Notes: generated from the letters alone by a model not told the origin. A stretch of DNA of 64,000 bases from Endotrypanum monterogeii (GCA_000333855.2 CM007347.1:492367-556366), one strand, 5' to 3'; shown: positions 11,388 through 22,201, counted from the first letter of the stretch. A program made the numbers and translations.

Positions 11388-13046
11388 TTCCTTTCTTCTG
11401 CACAAACGACTAGCTGAGTAACCCTATTCCCCTGCGGTGAACATGTATCTGTGTGTGTGTGTGTGTGTGTGTGTGCCCGTCTGTGTACTTGCACGGCTTA
11501 CTGCTGTCGAGACCGCAGTCGTACAAGTGCGAATGCTACGCAGAGTGGCTGATGTCCCCCCCTTTAACACCCCTTTTTTTCTCCTCCGCAGAGTGTGAAG
11601 GCGTTACCTTCTCAAAGTTAGCGTTTTGATGAGCGATAAGGTCGTGTACGGTGTGAACAGATGAGACTAGCAGTCGCTCGAGGAGGGAGGGGGGGATTCA
11701 GAGAGTCTTGGGCCCACGACCGCAGCAATGCTGACTAGGACGGTATCGAACAGGCGAGGAAGCGAAACGCCACCTCTTGGCGTTGATAAGAAATCAAAGA
11801 AAAAAAACGCTAACACACAACCCACACGGTGAAGGAAGGAAGGAGAATGAGATGCAATAGGTCTATTGAAGATTATGATACGATTTGATTTACATAAAAT
11901 CGGTTGAAGGGAAAATGAAATATCGCTATACAGCGACGTGTATCTTCACCACCATTTTTTTGTCGCACTCGTTCTGCAAACGGCACAAACATCCCTTTTC
12001 CCTCACTGCTCCCTCGAGTCGTTCGTCGCTTCTCCCCGCCCCATTCTCCTCTCTACCTTTGCCTCGTATCCCTCATTGAAACATTGTAAATACATCTACC
12101 TCTCAGACCTGTCCTTGTTTGTCGAACAAACCGAGGGTGCAATGGGCACATCTCACAGCGCAGTGTCCAGTCACCTCCCCCCGTAAAAAACGTACAAACA
12201 TGTGATCAGCGCTCGCGGACCGGTGACGGTAATGAACACAAAAATGTGCACTTTATACCGTGCACTCCAACTCACTCACACACCTCCTGCTCTTTTGTAC
12301 ATCCCCACGAATAGAAAATAAAATAAAGGGATCAGAGCACCGCAGAAACGACTACAAAACAGGCACCCAGTGTAGCGCTTCGAAAGGGGGGACGCGTATC
12401 AGCAGAGGGACAGAAAGGGCCAAGCCGCGAGCACCGCGGCTCCAGATAGGGAGTGTATCCGCCAGACGAAGGAAGTGGAAGCGACCAAAAAAAGGGGGGA
12501 AAAGGGCTATGAATATATATATATTCCCCTGCCCCGCATTCACAGTAACTGCCAATACTAGGTGGCCTTTTTCTTTCTAATCAAGTGAGCACCGAAGAGC
12601 ACACTTCACAGGGGGAGCTGCGGGACCACTTCCCGTGAGAGAGAGCGCCATCCCTTTTCATGACATGTTTGGGTTTTTTTTGGGGGGGGGACTTTGATGT
12701 CCACGTGTGCGAGCTTTTTTTTTTTTACTTGACTGTTTCCTTCCATCCTTCCCTCATCACTCGATCATCGACTGAAATTCCTTCTTCGACAAGAAAAATC
12801 GGTACATTTTGGAAAGAGAAATAGAGGCTCGGAAGCAACGAATAAAGAGCGACCGCGGCACCACACTGCTACGGAGAGGTCCCTCTCCCCTCCAAAACAC
12901 AGAGGACAGTCAACAAAAGAGAAGTGGTAAACAAAAAAGGTACAGAAACAATAAAAAACAAAAAAAAAGGATCTATGATGTCTCCGGGCACGTGTGCCAC
13001 GGGAGAGCGTACAGTCAGTGACGCACCAAAGTAAAGGCGCGCTTCC
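11388..13046. other. Intergenic region between the 507-residue protein gene and the H1 array
   Basis: No convincing gene. Contains a GT run (about 11451-11475), C-rich and G-rich homopolymers (11549-11556, 12682-12690), and a T run (12715-12726). It would include the 3' UTR of the histone H1 gene at its right end and the 5' UTR of the 9864-11387 gene at its left end. Confidence 0.5.
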
Positions 13047-13390
13047 TTACTTCTTGCCAGCCTTCTTCGCAGCCTTCTTCGCGGGCTTCTTCGCCGGCTT
13101 CTTCGCAGCCTTCTTCGCAGCCTTCTTCGGTGCAGCCTTCTTCGCAGCCTTCTTCGGTGCAGCCTTCTTCGCGGCCTTCTTCGCCGGCTTCTTCGCAGCC
13201 TTCTTGCCAGCCTTCTTCGCAGCGGCCTTCTTCGGTGCAGCCTTCTTCGCAGCCTTCTTGCCAGCCTTCTTCGCAGCGGCCTTCTTCAGCGCAGCGGGCC
13301 TCTTCGCGCCAGCCTTCTTGGGCAAGCGCGAGGAGACCTCTGCGGCGACACCGTGTTGGCGGCGACGGCGACGGCGGAATCAGTGGACAT
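13047..13390 (-). CDS. Histone H1-like protein, copy 1, frameshifted in this sequence
   Basis: The product would be a short linker-histone-like protein made almost wholly of K, A and P (repeats of A-A-K-K and A-P-K-K), the form of kinetoplastid histone H1, which lacks the winged-helix globular domain and corresponds only to the C-terminal tail of animal H1. It compacts nuclear chromatin. The ATG at 13390 opens M-S-T-D-S-A-V-A-V, but the frame breaks near 13322: copy 2 reads TTGGGCGAAGCGC on the plus strand where this copy reads TTGGGCAAGCGC, one G fewer. Downstream of the break the K/A/P frame runs cleanly to the TAA at 13047-13049. Restored length would be about 114 residues. Since this lies in a misassembled tandem array, a sequencing or consensus error is at least as likely as a true pseudogene. 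Confidence 0.85.
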
Positions 13391-13873
13391 CGTTGAAAGG
13401 GCGGTTTGAGAGAATGGAGGGTGTGAGCACGGCGAGCAAGGTGTGAGTGGCGAGAGGACTGAGGAGAGCTGACGAAGCGAGGCGTGTTGGCGGTTGACGG
13501 GGAGGTAAGTGCAGGGAGGAGTGCATGGGGACGGCGTGCGCGTCGACGTGGAAGCGTGAAAGGGGGGGAGAAAGGAGAGCGGGGATCGAAGAGATGTGCA
13601 GCATGAGCACCCATGAGCAGTGTCAGTGATTTGAACGCTGTAACAGAAACGAAAAAAAAAACAGTCAAGAGCGAGCCACGCACCTGGCGGGTACACTACA
13701 GCGCAACACGCGCCATGCCCGCCCTGCGGCACAGCAGCCACGCGCGCCGTCCTGCAGGTGCAGGGCAGCCGCGATGGGAGAGCATTCAAGTGGGGATGCG
13801 TCACCACCTGTGTGGGTGGCGCATTGCGGGCCCGGCAGTCAGTCGGGACCAAGCGCAGCACGCATGGCGGGGG
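13187..13873. repeat. Histone H1 tandem unit, copy 1
   Basis: This segment matches 14016-14701 closely over its full length: the 5' part of the H1 coding sequence plus about 480 bp of upstream flank, ending at GCATGGCGGG. The flank includes a GC-rich block (about 13675-13873) that resembles the GC-rich degenerate retroposon remnants (SIDER) scattered in Leishmania untranslated regions. That identity is only a guess. Differences from the other copy are mostly one-base indels in homopolymers. Confidence 0.85.
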
Positions 13874-14005
13874 AAGGGGGGGGGAGAAAGAGAGCGGGGA
13901 TCAAGAGATGTGCAGCATGAGCACCCATGAGCAGTGTCAGTGATTTGAACGCTGTAACAGAAACGAAAAAAAAAACAGTCAAGAGCGAGCGACGGACCGG
14001 GCGGG
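13874..14005. repeat. Partial extra copy of the H1 upstream flank
   Basis: After the end of copy 1, the sequence jumps back to a point equivalent to about 14388 in copy 2 (G-run followed by AGAAAGAGAGCGGGGATC) and repeats about 120 bp of H1 upstream flank before reaching the N gap. The junction lies in a G-homopolymer shared by both sites. This looks like a chimeric join or collapse within a longer tandem array rather than a biological unit. Confidence 0.7.
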
Positions 14006-14015
14006 NNNNNNNNNN
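14006..14015. other. Assembly gap of 10 N
   Basis: Ten undetermined bases interrupt the histone H1 array, truncating the second H1 copy. The true gap length is unknown and may contain further H1 genes. Confidence 0.99.
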
Positions 14016-14221
14016 GCCTTCTTCGCAGCCTTCTTGCCAGCCTTCTTCGCAGCGGCCTTCTTCGGTGCAGCCTTCTTCGCAGCCTTCTTGCCAGCCTTCT
14101 TCGCAGCGGCCTTCTTCAGCGCAGCGGGCCTCTTCGCGCCAGCCTTCTTGGGCGAAGCGCGAGGAGACCTCTGCGGCGACACCGTGTTGGCGGCGACGGC
14201 GACGGCGGAATCAGTGGACAT
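14016..14221 (-). CDS. Histone H1-like protein, copy 2, 3' end lost in gap
   Basis: An intact reading frame from the ATG at 14221 encodes M-S-T-D-S-A-V-A-V-A-A-N-T-V-S-P-Q-R, then S-P-K-K-A-G-A-K-R-P and K/A-rich repeats. It runs off into the N gap, so about 68 codons are visible. Two S-P motifs near the N-terminus (in S-P-Q-R-S-P-R and S-P-K-K) are typical phosphorylation sites of H1 tails. This copy keeps the G missing from copy 1 and shows the normal frame. Kinetoplastid H1 genes are usually tandem multi-copy, which fits. Confidence 0.85.
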
Positions 14222-14701
14222 CGTTGAAAGGGCGGTTTGAGAGAATGGAGGGGTGTGAGCACGGCGAGCAAGGTGTGAGTGGCGAGAGGACTGAGGAGAG
14301 CTGACGAAGCGAGGCGTGTTGGCGGTTGACGGGGAGGTAAGTGCAGGGAGGAGTGCATGGGGACGGCGTGCGCGTCGACGTGGAAGCGTGAAAGGGGGGG
14401 GAGAAAGAGAGCGGGGATCAAGAGATGTGCAGCATGAGCACCCATGAGCAGTGTCAGTGATTTGAACGCTGTAACAGAAACGAAAAAAAAAACAGTCAAG
14501 AGCGAGCCACGCACCTGGCGGGTACACTACAGCGCAACACGCGCCATGCCCGCCCTGCGGCACAGCAGCCACGCGCGCCGTCCTGCAGGTGCAGGGCAGC
14601 CGCGATGGGAGAGCATTCAAGTGGGGATGCGTCACCACCTGTGTGGGTGGCGCATTGCGGGCCCGGCAGTCAGTCGGGACCAAGCGCAGCACGCATGGCG
14701 G
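14016..14701. repeat. Histone H1 tandem unit, copy 2
   Basis: Direct repeat of 13187-13873, containing the H1 5' coding part and the same 480-bp upstream flank. After GCATGGCGGG the two copies diverge, this one continuing into unique sequence. It defines the upstream boundary of the array. Confidence 0.85.
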
Positions 14702-16112
14702 GAGAAGTGGGTCTCACAGTAGGTCCTCGATGCACATCTTTTTCTTTCCTCCGCCTAGCGGATGCACAACAGCAAGGCGTGCACGCCCCGCGCCACACAC
14801 CGAGTGCTCCCTGCGCGGGTATCAGGTGACCAGCGCAGCAGGGGGAAAACAACACGTCAAGCAGTCAAACAAAAAAGACACAGCAACAAAGCAGGAAGGG
14901 GGACACGCAGCGGAGCCGCAAACAAACACCAAAAGGAAGGGAAGGAAAAATCCCCACCCACAGTCGACGCGCACACACGCACACACACACACACGCACCA
15001 TCACGACCAATGCAACGCCATGAACCACAAGCCTAGCCACACATGGCCTCGGAGGGACGAGACACCAGAGCACATGAAAGACACGAGAGGTGAGAGGGAT
15101 GCAGCGGGCACCCGCGCACCCACAACGCAGTGGAAAGAATGGGAATTCCACTTGGAGAGCGGCGCACACGCCCAGCAAGCCAGTAGGGCCACCAGCAGTG
15201 GGAGGCAGTGGAGCCCGTCGTGCAGGTAGCACATGGTCACCGAGGCGGACGACGGGTAAATCAAGAAAGAAAGCGGGCCGCACGCACGCAAGCACCCTCT
15301 TGCACCCTGCGCCCTGCATGGAAGCTGCGCACCTACACCCCTCAGCAAGCACAGGCCCGCGCATTCTAGACGACAGTCGAAGGTGCGCCACGGTGTGGGC
15401 TCAGAGGGCGCTCATCATGCAACAGGCGGCTGCCCCTCCGCACCCCACACACTCGCTTGGTAGAGATGACACATGCCTGTGCACACACGCAGATGTATAC
15501 GCCAGGATCCAGACTCAGTGGCATGCTCGTCTCGAGCCGCCCGCGCCGATCGCCATTGCTCTGCGGACCTCAAGGTGCTTTGCGGGCACGATATACACTA
15601 TGCCCGTCACAACCACGGCGACCGTGCCCTGACAATCCGAGGCCCCACAGGATCGTCTGGCTAGCCGCCAGGGAAGGGGGGCACAGGGTAGCCTACACAC
15701 CCTCGACAAAAGTGGGCCATGTCAAGCAGAAGGTGCCCCATGTGCACACGGCTGTCAGCATACACAGAAACTCTGTAGTTCCTGGTGAATAGCTCAGGAA
15801 ATGATAGCCGATCAAGGGAAAAAAAGAGGCACAGGTGATTGGGCCAGCAGGTAAAATGTAAGGGTCCAATACTTTTCCCTGTTGCTGGTATGAGAGCGGT
15901 CCTATTGTGATGCGTATAGTATAGTAGGGCAGAGGCGAGTTCAGGTCTGGATGCGGGGAGGTGTGGACAGAAAAAAAAAAAAAGAGGACGAGAACGAAAG
16001 GAGATGTGGAGACATGCATGCATGCAAGTGGGTGCGTCTAGGACGGAAGGCTAATACTTCCCTCTGCGGCGAAGCACGTCAACGATATACTTTACTTAAT
16101 AGGTCAGATATA

Positions 16113-16143
<31 letters not shown>

Positions 16144-16461
16144 ACCGAACGAATGCCTAGGAAAACATAGGCGTGTGAGGACGACTTGAGGCACAATAAC
16201 ATCTTAGGGGGACGTGTGTTGCACTGTCAGACATCTGGCAGACCAGCCGCATCATTCTCCGAGGCATGATCGAGTACATTTTTTTTTCCTTCTGGGGGGG
16301 GGGGGACTATTCTCGCCGTACTACAGACGTTAAGCTGCACCCGTCCACTCTGAGACCCATCACCTCAAACGGGAAGGAAAAGGGCGCGTACTCGAGGTAG
16401 GACGACGCCATCTCATGAGCACAGCATCCACTTCGAATTTTGCTCACCAGCTACATCGCAG
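14702..16461. other. GC-rich to mixed intergenic region upstream of H1
   Basis: No gene supported. The part at 14700-15700 is unusually GC-rich for intergenic DNA here, with many CAC/GCAC repeats (14970-14996), and has overlapping open frames on both strands without coding-like composition. It may include degenerate retroposon-type sequence. The part from 15780 on is A-rich, with an imperfect TA repeat at 16110-16144. Confidence 0.45.
16110..16144. repeat. TA microsatellite
   Basis: Imperfect TA dinucleotide repeat of about 35 bp. Confidence 0.9.
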
Positions 16462-16853
16462 GTCTCCCCTGAAAGCCACTCCCAATGCACCGACTGTCAC
16501 GCAGTGTATCCTTTCAGGGCAACTCCAGAGCCCTTTCCAAGCCTCCCCCCCCCTCCAAACACAAACATACACACTTCGATTGTCAGGCGACAAGGACTCA
16601 ACAAAATGTGCTCGACTCACATTGACACCTTGCAGGTCACATGAATGGTGCACATCTTCACGGCTGCGACTTGAATCCATCGCAACGACATCATCGACCC
16701 CACCATGAAATCGGTAACGACGCATCGCGTCGACATCGCGCTGAAGAAAGCTCTTGACCTTCTCTTCATGAGCAATGGTCTGACCCTCACGGGGGAGTGG
16801 ACTAGGGGACTGCCTTTGTTTCGCACATTGCGGGTCGAAAACCTCGATGCCTC
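16462..16853 (+). repeat. 392-bp inverted repeat, left arm
   Basis: This segment is the reverse complement of 25707-26098. Reading base by base, the arms appear identical except for a few positions in the first 25 bases (CCTGAAAGCCACTCCC here versus CCACAAAGCCACACCC there). Homology stops abruptly at both ends, GATGCCTC being the last shared bases on one side. One frame stays open through both arms (T-V-T-Q-C-I-L-S-G-Q-L-Q-S), but it has no recognisable domain and probably reflects only the shared sequence. The identity as a mobile or SIDER-type element is unproven. Confidence 0.92.
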
Positions 16854-17139
16854 ACGTTAGGAGGACGCCCCTCCTTACAAGGAACATAGTAGTAAAAGAA
16901 AAAAAAACATATTCACAGCGAGAAGGCGACGGCATGGTTTCCTTTCCCACCCACTCAGCACCTTCCCTCACCTCCCCCACTCATATACGCTGCTGTCTGT
17001 CGCGATGACGCTAAGCGCTTCTCATTGGCTGGGCTGATGTGTGTCATTGCTTCTTTCTCCTGAACCTCTTCCAAAGAGTGAAAAAAAAAAGGAGAGAGAA
17101 TGTACACCATCTTTATATATGTATATATATATATATATA

Positions 17140-17176
<37 letters not shown>

Positions 17177-18313
17177 CTATCACACAACCCCCTTCGCCTC
17201 ACCCGTGGGGGCGGCAAGGGGGGGGTCCGTAGCTGAGTGGGAGATGCGGTGAAACAGAGAGGCAGCGAATTGCAAGAGCATCAACTAAGAGAAAGAAGGC
17301 GACGTCACTACTCAAAAAGAGGCAACCAAAGGACCAGCGAAGACGAGAGGAAAACAAACGCACACACACACAGTACAAGCCAATCACAATATATGCGAGT
17401 GACGATGATGCAGCGATAAGATTGGCCAAGAGGACGGACAACGGAGAAAAAAAAAAGGAGGTGCCGACCATTTCCAGTGTAACAATGTCACCTCTTCTTT
17501 TTCGTCCAAAATCTAAGCTTAGCGGTAGTCGACCACATCATTTTTTTACCCGACGCTCTCGGAATTGTGAATACCGCTTCAAGGTCACCTGAGGGGACTT
17601 TTGTTTGTCCAGCCCCCCTCCCTACCCCACTTGGGCACAGGCCCATATGGGCAGCAGGGGGGAGGGGAATTCCACGGGCGCTACAGGGCATGCGCCACTT
17701 AGACTACCGGTCAAGACCCCAGATCATCCTCTCAAGTCACGTCCAGAATCGATGGAGAGGCGCGTCAGGAAAAAATCTCGGGAGAGGGAATATGATTGAG
17801 TTCAAGTGCTTGCTTTCTCCCGATGCGCCAGTGTCGCTGCCCTCACAAACGAGCTTGGTGATGAAAATGACGAAAAGAGCGCAAGCCATACAAGAAAAAA
17901 AAAAAAAGAAGAACAGGGTGGACTCGAGTGCGACCCTCGGCCGTCGCTCAAAACACGGGGAGCATATAGCTAGATGACGGAAACCAACAAAACGAATACA
18001 CACCCATACACATACGCGCGTGTAGGACAATAAACGTCATGGATCAACTGAACCAACCATAAGAGACGCCCACACGTTTTGGAGGGGGGAAAATGAGTGT
18101 TTTCTTTCTTCCCTAGCGATGAAGGTCAATGAACGCCGGGATTTTTTTTTTGTGGCCCGTAGTCTACAGACTACGTGAATACGTCGAGTCCCACAGGGCG
18201 TGTCCTCACCCTCCCCCCCCCCCTCCCAACCCGTCTCGGACCCATCGCTTTTCTTATGCTGCCTTGACCGTCTCTTTCACGTAGAGGACCATCAGCACAC
18301 GACTGCATTCCCT
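16854..18313. other. Intergenic region downstream of the STRAP gene
   Basis: No gene supported. It contains a compound TA/GT microsatellite (17113-17174), a short perfect palindrome GCCCATATGGGC (about 17641-17652) flanked by C-rich and G-rich tracts that could form a hairpin, and A-runs. It would include the 3' UTR of the STRAP-like gene. Confidence 0.5.
17113..17174. repeat. Compound TA/GT microsatellite
   Basis: A TA-rich run of about 28 bp followed directly by GT repeats of about 32 bp. Confidence 0.9.
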
Positions 18314-19279
18314 CTACGCCTCTGTGTCGTACTTCTCGATGATCTCATGCGAAGGCCACACACGCACCATGCCGTCTTCTGCTCCGGAAGCATAAGAGTT
18401 TCCATCTGGGGCCCAACGGATGTGAAACACGGGGCCGTGGTGACCGCGGTTAGACTCCACCTCCGCGCCGTCCAGCGTGAACTCTTTTGCCTTCAGCTTT
18501 GATCCGGCCGCAACGCGCTGCCCATCCGGAGAAAGAGATGCACACTCGACATCTTCAGCGGTGGTAAAACTGTTCTTCACCTCCAGGGATGTGGTGTCTA
18601 TAAAGCTGATGCTCTTTTCATGAGCGACAACAATAGAGTGGCGGTGTGTATACTCCACAAAGTTCAGACCAGGAATCTCCCGGCGCAGGTAGGGTCCAGA
18701 GGTGTCCCTGAGGTCCCACTTCATGATCACGTTCTCGCACGCGGTCACCATGGTGTTTGTGTCCAAAAAATACGTTGACTTGACGTTAATGGCGTCAGGG
18801 CTACCGAAGGACAAGGGATCAGCGTCGTAACGAGTGGCATCATAGATGCGGATGTTACCATCAAAACAGCCTGTGGCGATCCGCTGATCCATCCAGTCGC
18901 AGGACTTAATGTACTTGGGGTGGCTCCACACATGAAGCTTCTTGCCGGTCAGGGAGTCCCAAACTATCGCAGAATAGTCGCCGCTACCAGTCACCAACCG
19001 CGTAGCGCCATTGTTGAAAGCTGAGCAGAACACAGCTCCCTTGTGCCCCTCAAACGTTCCCACCCAATCACCGGTCTGGCCATTGCGAAGCATTGGTTTT
19101 GCGTCGTGGCATGACGTCACAAACCAAAATGTGCCATCGATGATCTCACTGTAGTTAATGTGACATACCGGTCGAGTGTGCCCGGAGCAAATCTTCACCT
19201 TCGTGATATCTGCAACACCGTTGTCTGCAGCGGGGCCTGCTGGTGCTACTTTGCCTGTAGGGGCCACGTACTTGCTCAT
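18314..19279 (-). CDS. STRAP/unrip-like WD40-repeat protein
   Basis: A 321-residue WD-repeat beta-propeller. It matches the serine-threonine kinase receptor-associated protein (STRAP/unrip) family along its length: I-C-S-G-H-T-R-P-V-C-H near the start, then a K-P-M-L-R-N-G-Q-T-G-D-W segment, T-F-E-G-H-K-G-A-V-F, the IVWDSLTGKKL strand, and a C-terminal GPVFHIRWAPDGNSYASG followed by G-M-V-R-V-W. In other eukaryotes STRAP works in SMN-complex assembly of snRNPs, translation and signalling scaffolds; which applies here is unknown. The frame stays open far upstream, but the ATG at 19279 is chosen because a poly(T)-AG acceptor lies 23 nt upstream and because the upstream part is low-complexity. 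The 321-residue length fits the family (about 350 in animals). Confidence 0.93.
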   Translation of the reverse strand: MSKYVAPTGKVAPAGPAADNGVADITKVKICSGHTRPVCHINYSEIIDGTFWFVTSCHDAKPMLRNGQTGDWVGTFEGHKGAVFCSAFNNGATRLVTGSGDYSAIVWDSLTGKKLHVWSHPKYIKSCDWMDQRIATGCFDGNIRIYDATRYDADPLSFGSPDAINVKSTYFLDTNTMVTACENVIMKWDLRDTSGPYLRREIPGLNFVEYTHRHSIVVAHEKSISFIDTTSLEVKNSFTTAEDVECASLSPDGQRVAAGSKLKAKEFTLDGAEVESNRGHHGPVFHIRWAPDGNSYASGAEDGMVRVWPSHEIIEKYDTEA

Positions 19280-20611
19280 TGGAATCTGCCGTTGGAGAAG
19301 TGCTAAAAAAAAAAAATCGCAGAGATCGGCGCAGAAACAAAAATACCGCTGGATGAACAGTACTGGTTCAGTGGCTGCTTGCGAAGTCGGGAAATTGCAG
19401 TGGTGAACCTCCACAAGAGGAAAAATATATATATATGCTGACGCTAGTACGTCACTACCCGAGGGTTGCCTCAACGCGTCAGTCAGTACTAGGCTATTTG
19501 TGTGTGCGTATGTGTGTGTGTTTGGATCGACTCTTGGGAGGCGGGTATCGTCTTGCCTGTGGTGCTTAAATATGTGCGTCACGATTTGATGACAAGAGGT
19601 GAGAAATCTCTGAATGGTTCCGCTGACACAACTGCAATGCGACTGCGCAAGTAACGGGAGAGGTAAATTTGCTCTTGGAGGGTGTTTCTTGAGCGTTATT
19701 TGAAAGCAACGCAAACTCAAAACGAAGCACACACGCGCACACACACATGCACAAGGAACGCCACGCAAACCGCAGGAGTCAGCAACAAAGGAAGTTGAGG
19801 TAGGAAGCTTGTGCGGCATTATGCAAACACCAGCATAGTCATATGATCACGTGAACGACTTCTCACCCCGTCTGTGCTGTTAGCATCGGGCAATGATATG
19901 CGAATATTTTCCAACATCATTCCTGAGTGACGGATTCGAGCCGGGAAATGAGAAGTAGACGATGCCGGTGCTGCGGCGACACGGACGCGAGGCCGTCCGC
20001 AAGCAAGCGTGCATCTTGAGACAATGAGTACGTGTTCGGGACGGCGATGACCACGATATACGACTCAATTTGATTCTTGATTCCTTGGAGACAAAACATA
20101 CAAACATGAGTACGAGTTAGTACCACTTAGTTCCTAGCCAATACACCACACCGGCCTCCCGCTGATGATCACAGACCCTCCAAGAAAATATATAAAACAG
20201 AAAAAAAAATGGACGGTCAGGGAGGGGGCCCTCAACGCTCTCACATGGGCGACTTCTCCTGCAAACAATCACAGGAACGCGGATTCCCCCTCTATACGCA
20301 GATTTTACTCGCTCCTTCCCAGAGACCTGTCGCCTCCCCCTCTCTCTCCTCCCCCCCCCTGCCTCCAAAGGAAACAAGTCGGTCGTCTGTAAATACAAAA
20401 GGCGCAAGTGTCTTTAAAGGATTGCCCATATACGAGCCGGCTCTATATAGACGAAAACAAAGATGGCGATGTAACCTTCTTCTGTTGATATCCCTGAGCC
20501 GCGATATAAACGACACCAACTGTTAGCTAGCGCGATGAAAAATCTTCCAGACGACTCATATCCTTCTCGTAACACGTTTACACCGCTACGTTCGCATGAA
20601 GGGGCCATTCA
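19280..20611. other. Intergenic region between CCT2 and STRAP-like gene
   Basis: No gene supported. Apparent frames are short. Contains GT-rich (19498-19520) and CA-rich (19733-19748) stretches and a C-rich tract (about 20329-20362). It should include the 3' UTR of the CCT beta gene. Confidence 0.5.
19303..19316 (-). promoter_or_regulatory. Spliced-leader acceptor of the STRAP-like gene
   Basis: The minus strand reads twelve T (19305-19316) followed at once by AG (19303-19304), about 23 nt before the ATG at 19279. It is the clearest trans-splicing signal in the leftward cluster and decides the start codon of the STRAP-like gene. Confidence 0.7.
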
Positions 20612-22201
20612 TCACTGGGTGCGTTGACGCGGCACAGCGCGAAGTACATCGTCCACCCGCAAGATCATCTCAGCTGCTTCTGAGGCATACGCCACAACTG
20701 AGCTCTTCACCTTGTAGGATTCAGTGATACGAAGGACCTTCACGTCAGCAATATCACCACGGATGACATCGATACCATAAGCCTTGTTCCCGCGGTAGTG
20801 CTCCGCTTGAAGACGGGTAACAAGGTCGTTGCTATCGAGGCCCGCGTTATCTGCGATGATTGCAGGAAGTGTCCGAAGTGCAGCGGCAAACGCCATCATT
20901 GCAAGCTGTTTTTTCCCAGCAATCGACTTGGCTCTCTCCTCCACAGCGTTCGCCATAAGAAACTCCGAGCACCCGGCACCGAGCACTGTACGCGTCTCCT
21001 TCACAGTTTCCGAGATGACGCAGATCGCATCATGAATGGAGCGCTCCGCCTCATCAAGTATGTGGCGCGACGCGCCGCGCAGAACAATCGTGCACGCTTC
21101 GCCCTTGGGGAGTCCAGAGAACCGGATAACGGTGCCTTCACCGATCATGACCTCATCGATTTTCTCAGCGAAGCCATACTGCAGATTTGCAGTATCATCA
21201 AAAGTTGAAACGACGTCAGCCCCGAGGGCCTTCGCAAGGCGCTCGATTCCATCAAAATCTGCGTGCTCGATTGCCATGATACCGTGCTGAGCAAAGATCT
21301 CCTCGGGATAGTTGTAGATCAGTTGGCGGTTAATGAAGCAATTGATATTGTGGTTGATGATCTTCATGCACTTGGATTTCATTTTGGCCTTCTCGGATGC
21401 CTCCACCTCGGCCAGCTGAGAAATGCTATCCACGTTCACCTTTGCTCCAAAAATCTTAATTTTGTCAGTATCCATTGGGGTGTTCGCTACAAGAATCTTA
21501 GCGTTTTCCAAAGAGCGGGGCTGGCCGATGCCGATCTTCTTGTCCAGCAGGAAGCCAGGCTCGAGATAGCTGTCACGAAGAGTACCACCAAGCTTCTTCA
21601 TGATATTGATCATCTCGAGGTTGCCACTTCCCTTCAAACGGAGAACCGCATCAACACAAAGCCTTGCAAAATGATCTGACTCCACAGTAATAATTTTGGA
21701 GCTGAGGGTAGTTTTGGCGATAGCGATAAGATCCTCGTAAAAGAGCTTTTCATCGGACCCGTGATCCTCAGTAGAGTCCGCCAGCGCTTTCTGCGCGCAC
21801 TCGGCCGCCATGCGGTAACCCTCGATAATAGTTTGGGGATGGATAGACTGATCCAGAAGCTTCTCCGCATTTCGCAGAAGCTCTCCAGCAAACACGGTGA
21901 CGCTAGTGGTGCCATCGCCCACTTCATCGTCCTGCGTCTTGCTCATATCGATCAAAATCTTGGCAGCTGGGTTATCCATGAAGAGAGATTTAAGGATTGT
22001 TGCACCATCGTTGGTGACGCGCACTGACTGCATTCGATCCATTCCTTGAAGAATCTTATCCATTCCTTTTGGACCCAATGTCGTCTTCACAATATCAGCC
22101 ACTGAAACAGCACCCATGATGTTCATCAGACGTGCACGTTCGCCTTTCTCCTCAGAAGCGCCCTGGCGCAACACCTGAGAAGCCTGATTAGCGAAAAACA
22201 T
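20612..22201 (-). CDS. CCT2: T-complex protein 1 beta subunit (CCT2), group II chaperonin
   Basis: A 529-residue group II chaperonin subunit. The ATP-binding equatorial domain shows [12 protein letters not shown] near residue 40, [10 protein letters not shown] near 62 and the catalytic [12 protein letters not shown] near 90. The intermediate and apical domains carry [10 protein letters not shown], the beta-typical [16 protein letters not shown] strand and [15 protein letters not shown]. The C-terminal equatorial half has [30 protein letters not shown] and A-E-M-I-L-R-V-D. The [13 protein letters not shown] and [15 protein letters not shown] segments point to the beta subunit among the eight CCT paralogues. 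It folds actin, tubulin and WD-repeat proteins as part of the cytosolic TRiC/CCT double ring. Length is as expected and the frame is intact. Confidence 0.97.
   Translation of the reverse strand: MFFANQASQVLRQGASEEKGERARLMNIMGAVSVADIVKTTLGPKGMDKILQGMDRMQSVRVTNDGATILKSLFMDNPAAKILIDMSKTQDDEVGDGTTSVTVFAGELLRNAEKLLDQSIHPQTIIEGYRMAAECAQKALADSTEDHGSDEKLFYEDLIAIAKTTLSSKIITVESDHFARLCVDAVLRLKGSGNLEMINIMKKLGGTLRDSYLEPGFLLDKKIGIGQPRSLENAKILVANTPMDTDKIKIFGAKVNVDSISQLAEVEASEKAKMKSKCMKIINHNINCFINRQLIYNYPEEIFAQHGIMAIEHADFDGIERLAKALGADVVSTFDDTANLQYGFAEKIDEVMIGEGTVIRFSGLPKGEACTIVLRGASRHILDEAERSIHDAICVISETVKETRTVLGAGCSEFLMANAVEERAKSIAGKKQLAMMAFAAALRTLPAIIADNAGLDSNDLVTRLQAEHYRGNKAYGIDVIRGDIADVKVLRITESYKVKSSVVAYASEAAEMILRVDDVLRAVPRQRTQ

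Noticed and set aside
13015..13683. Cys/Glu/Gly repeat frame (C-E-E-G) on the minus strand over the H1 gene
   Set aside because: It is an out-of-frame translation of the H1 K/A repeat; the K/A/P frame matches the known histone H1 style.
14822..15391. 189-codon minus-strand frame in the GC-rich block
   Set aside because: Composition (C, V, P, L, R) is an artefact of GC/GT-rich DNA, and frames on both strands are open; no family resemblance.
17228..17290. tRNA-like A box (TAGCTGAGTGGG)
   Set aside because: No B box, no acceptor stem and no cloverleaf can be drawn in the following 70 bases.
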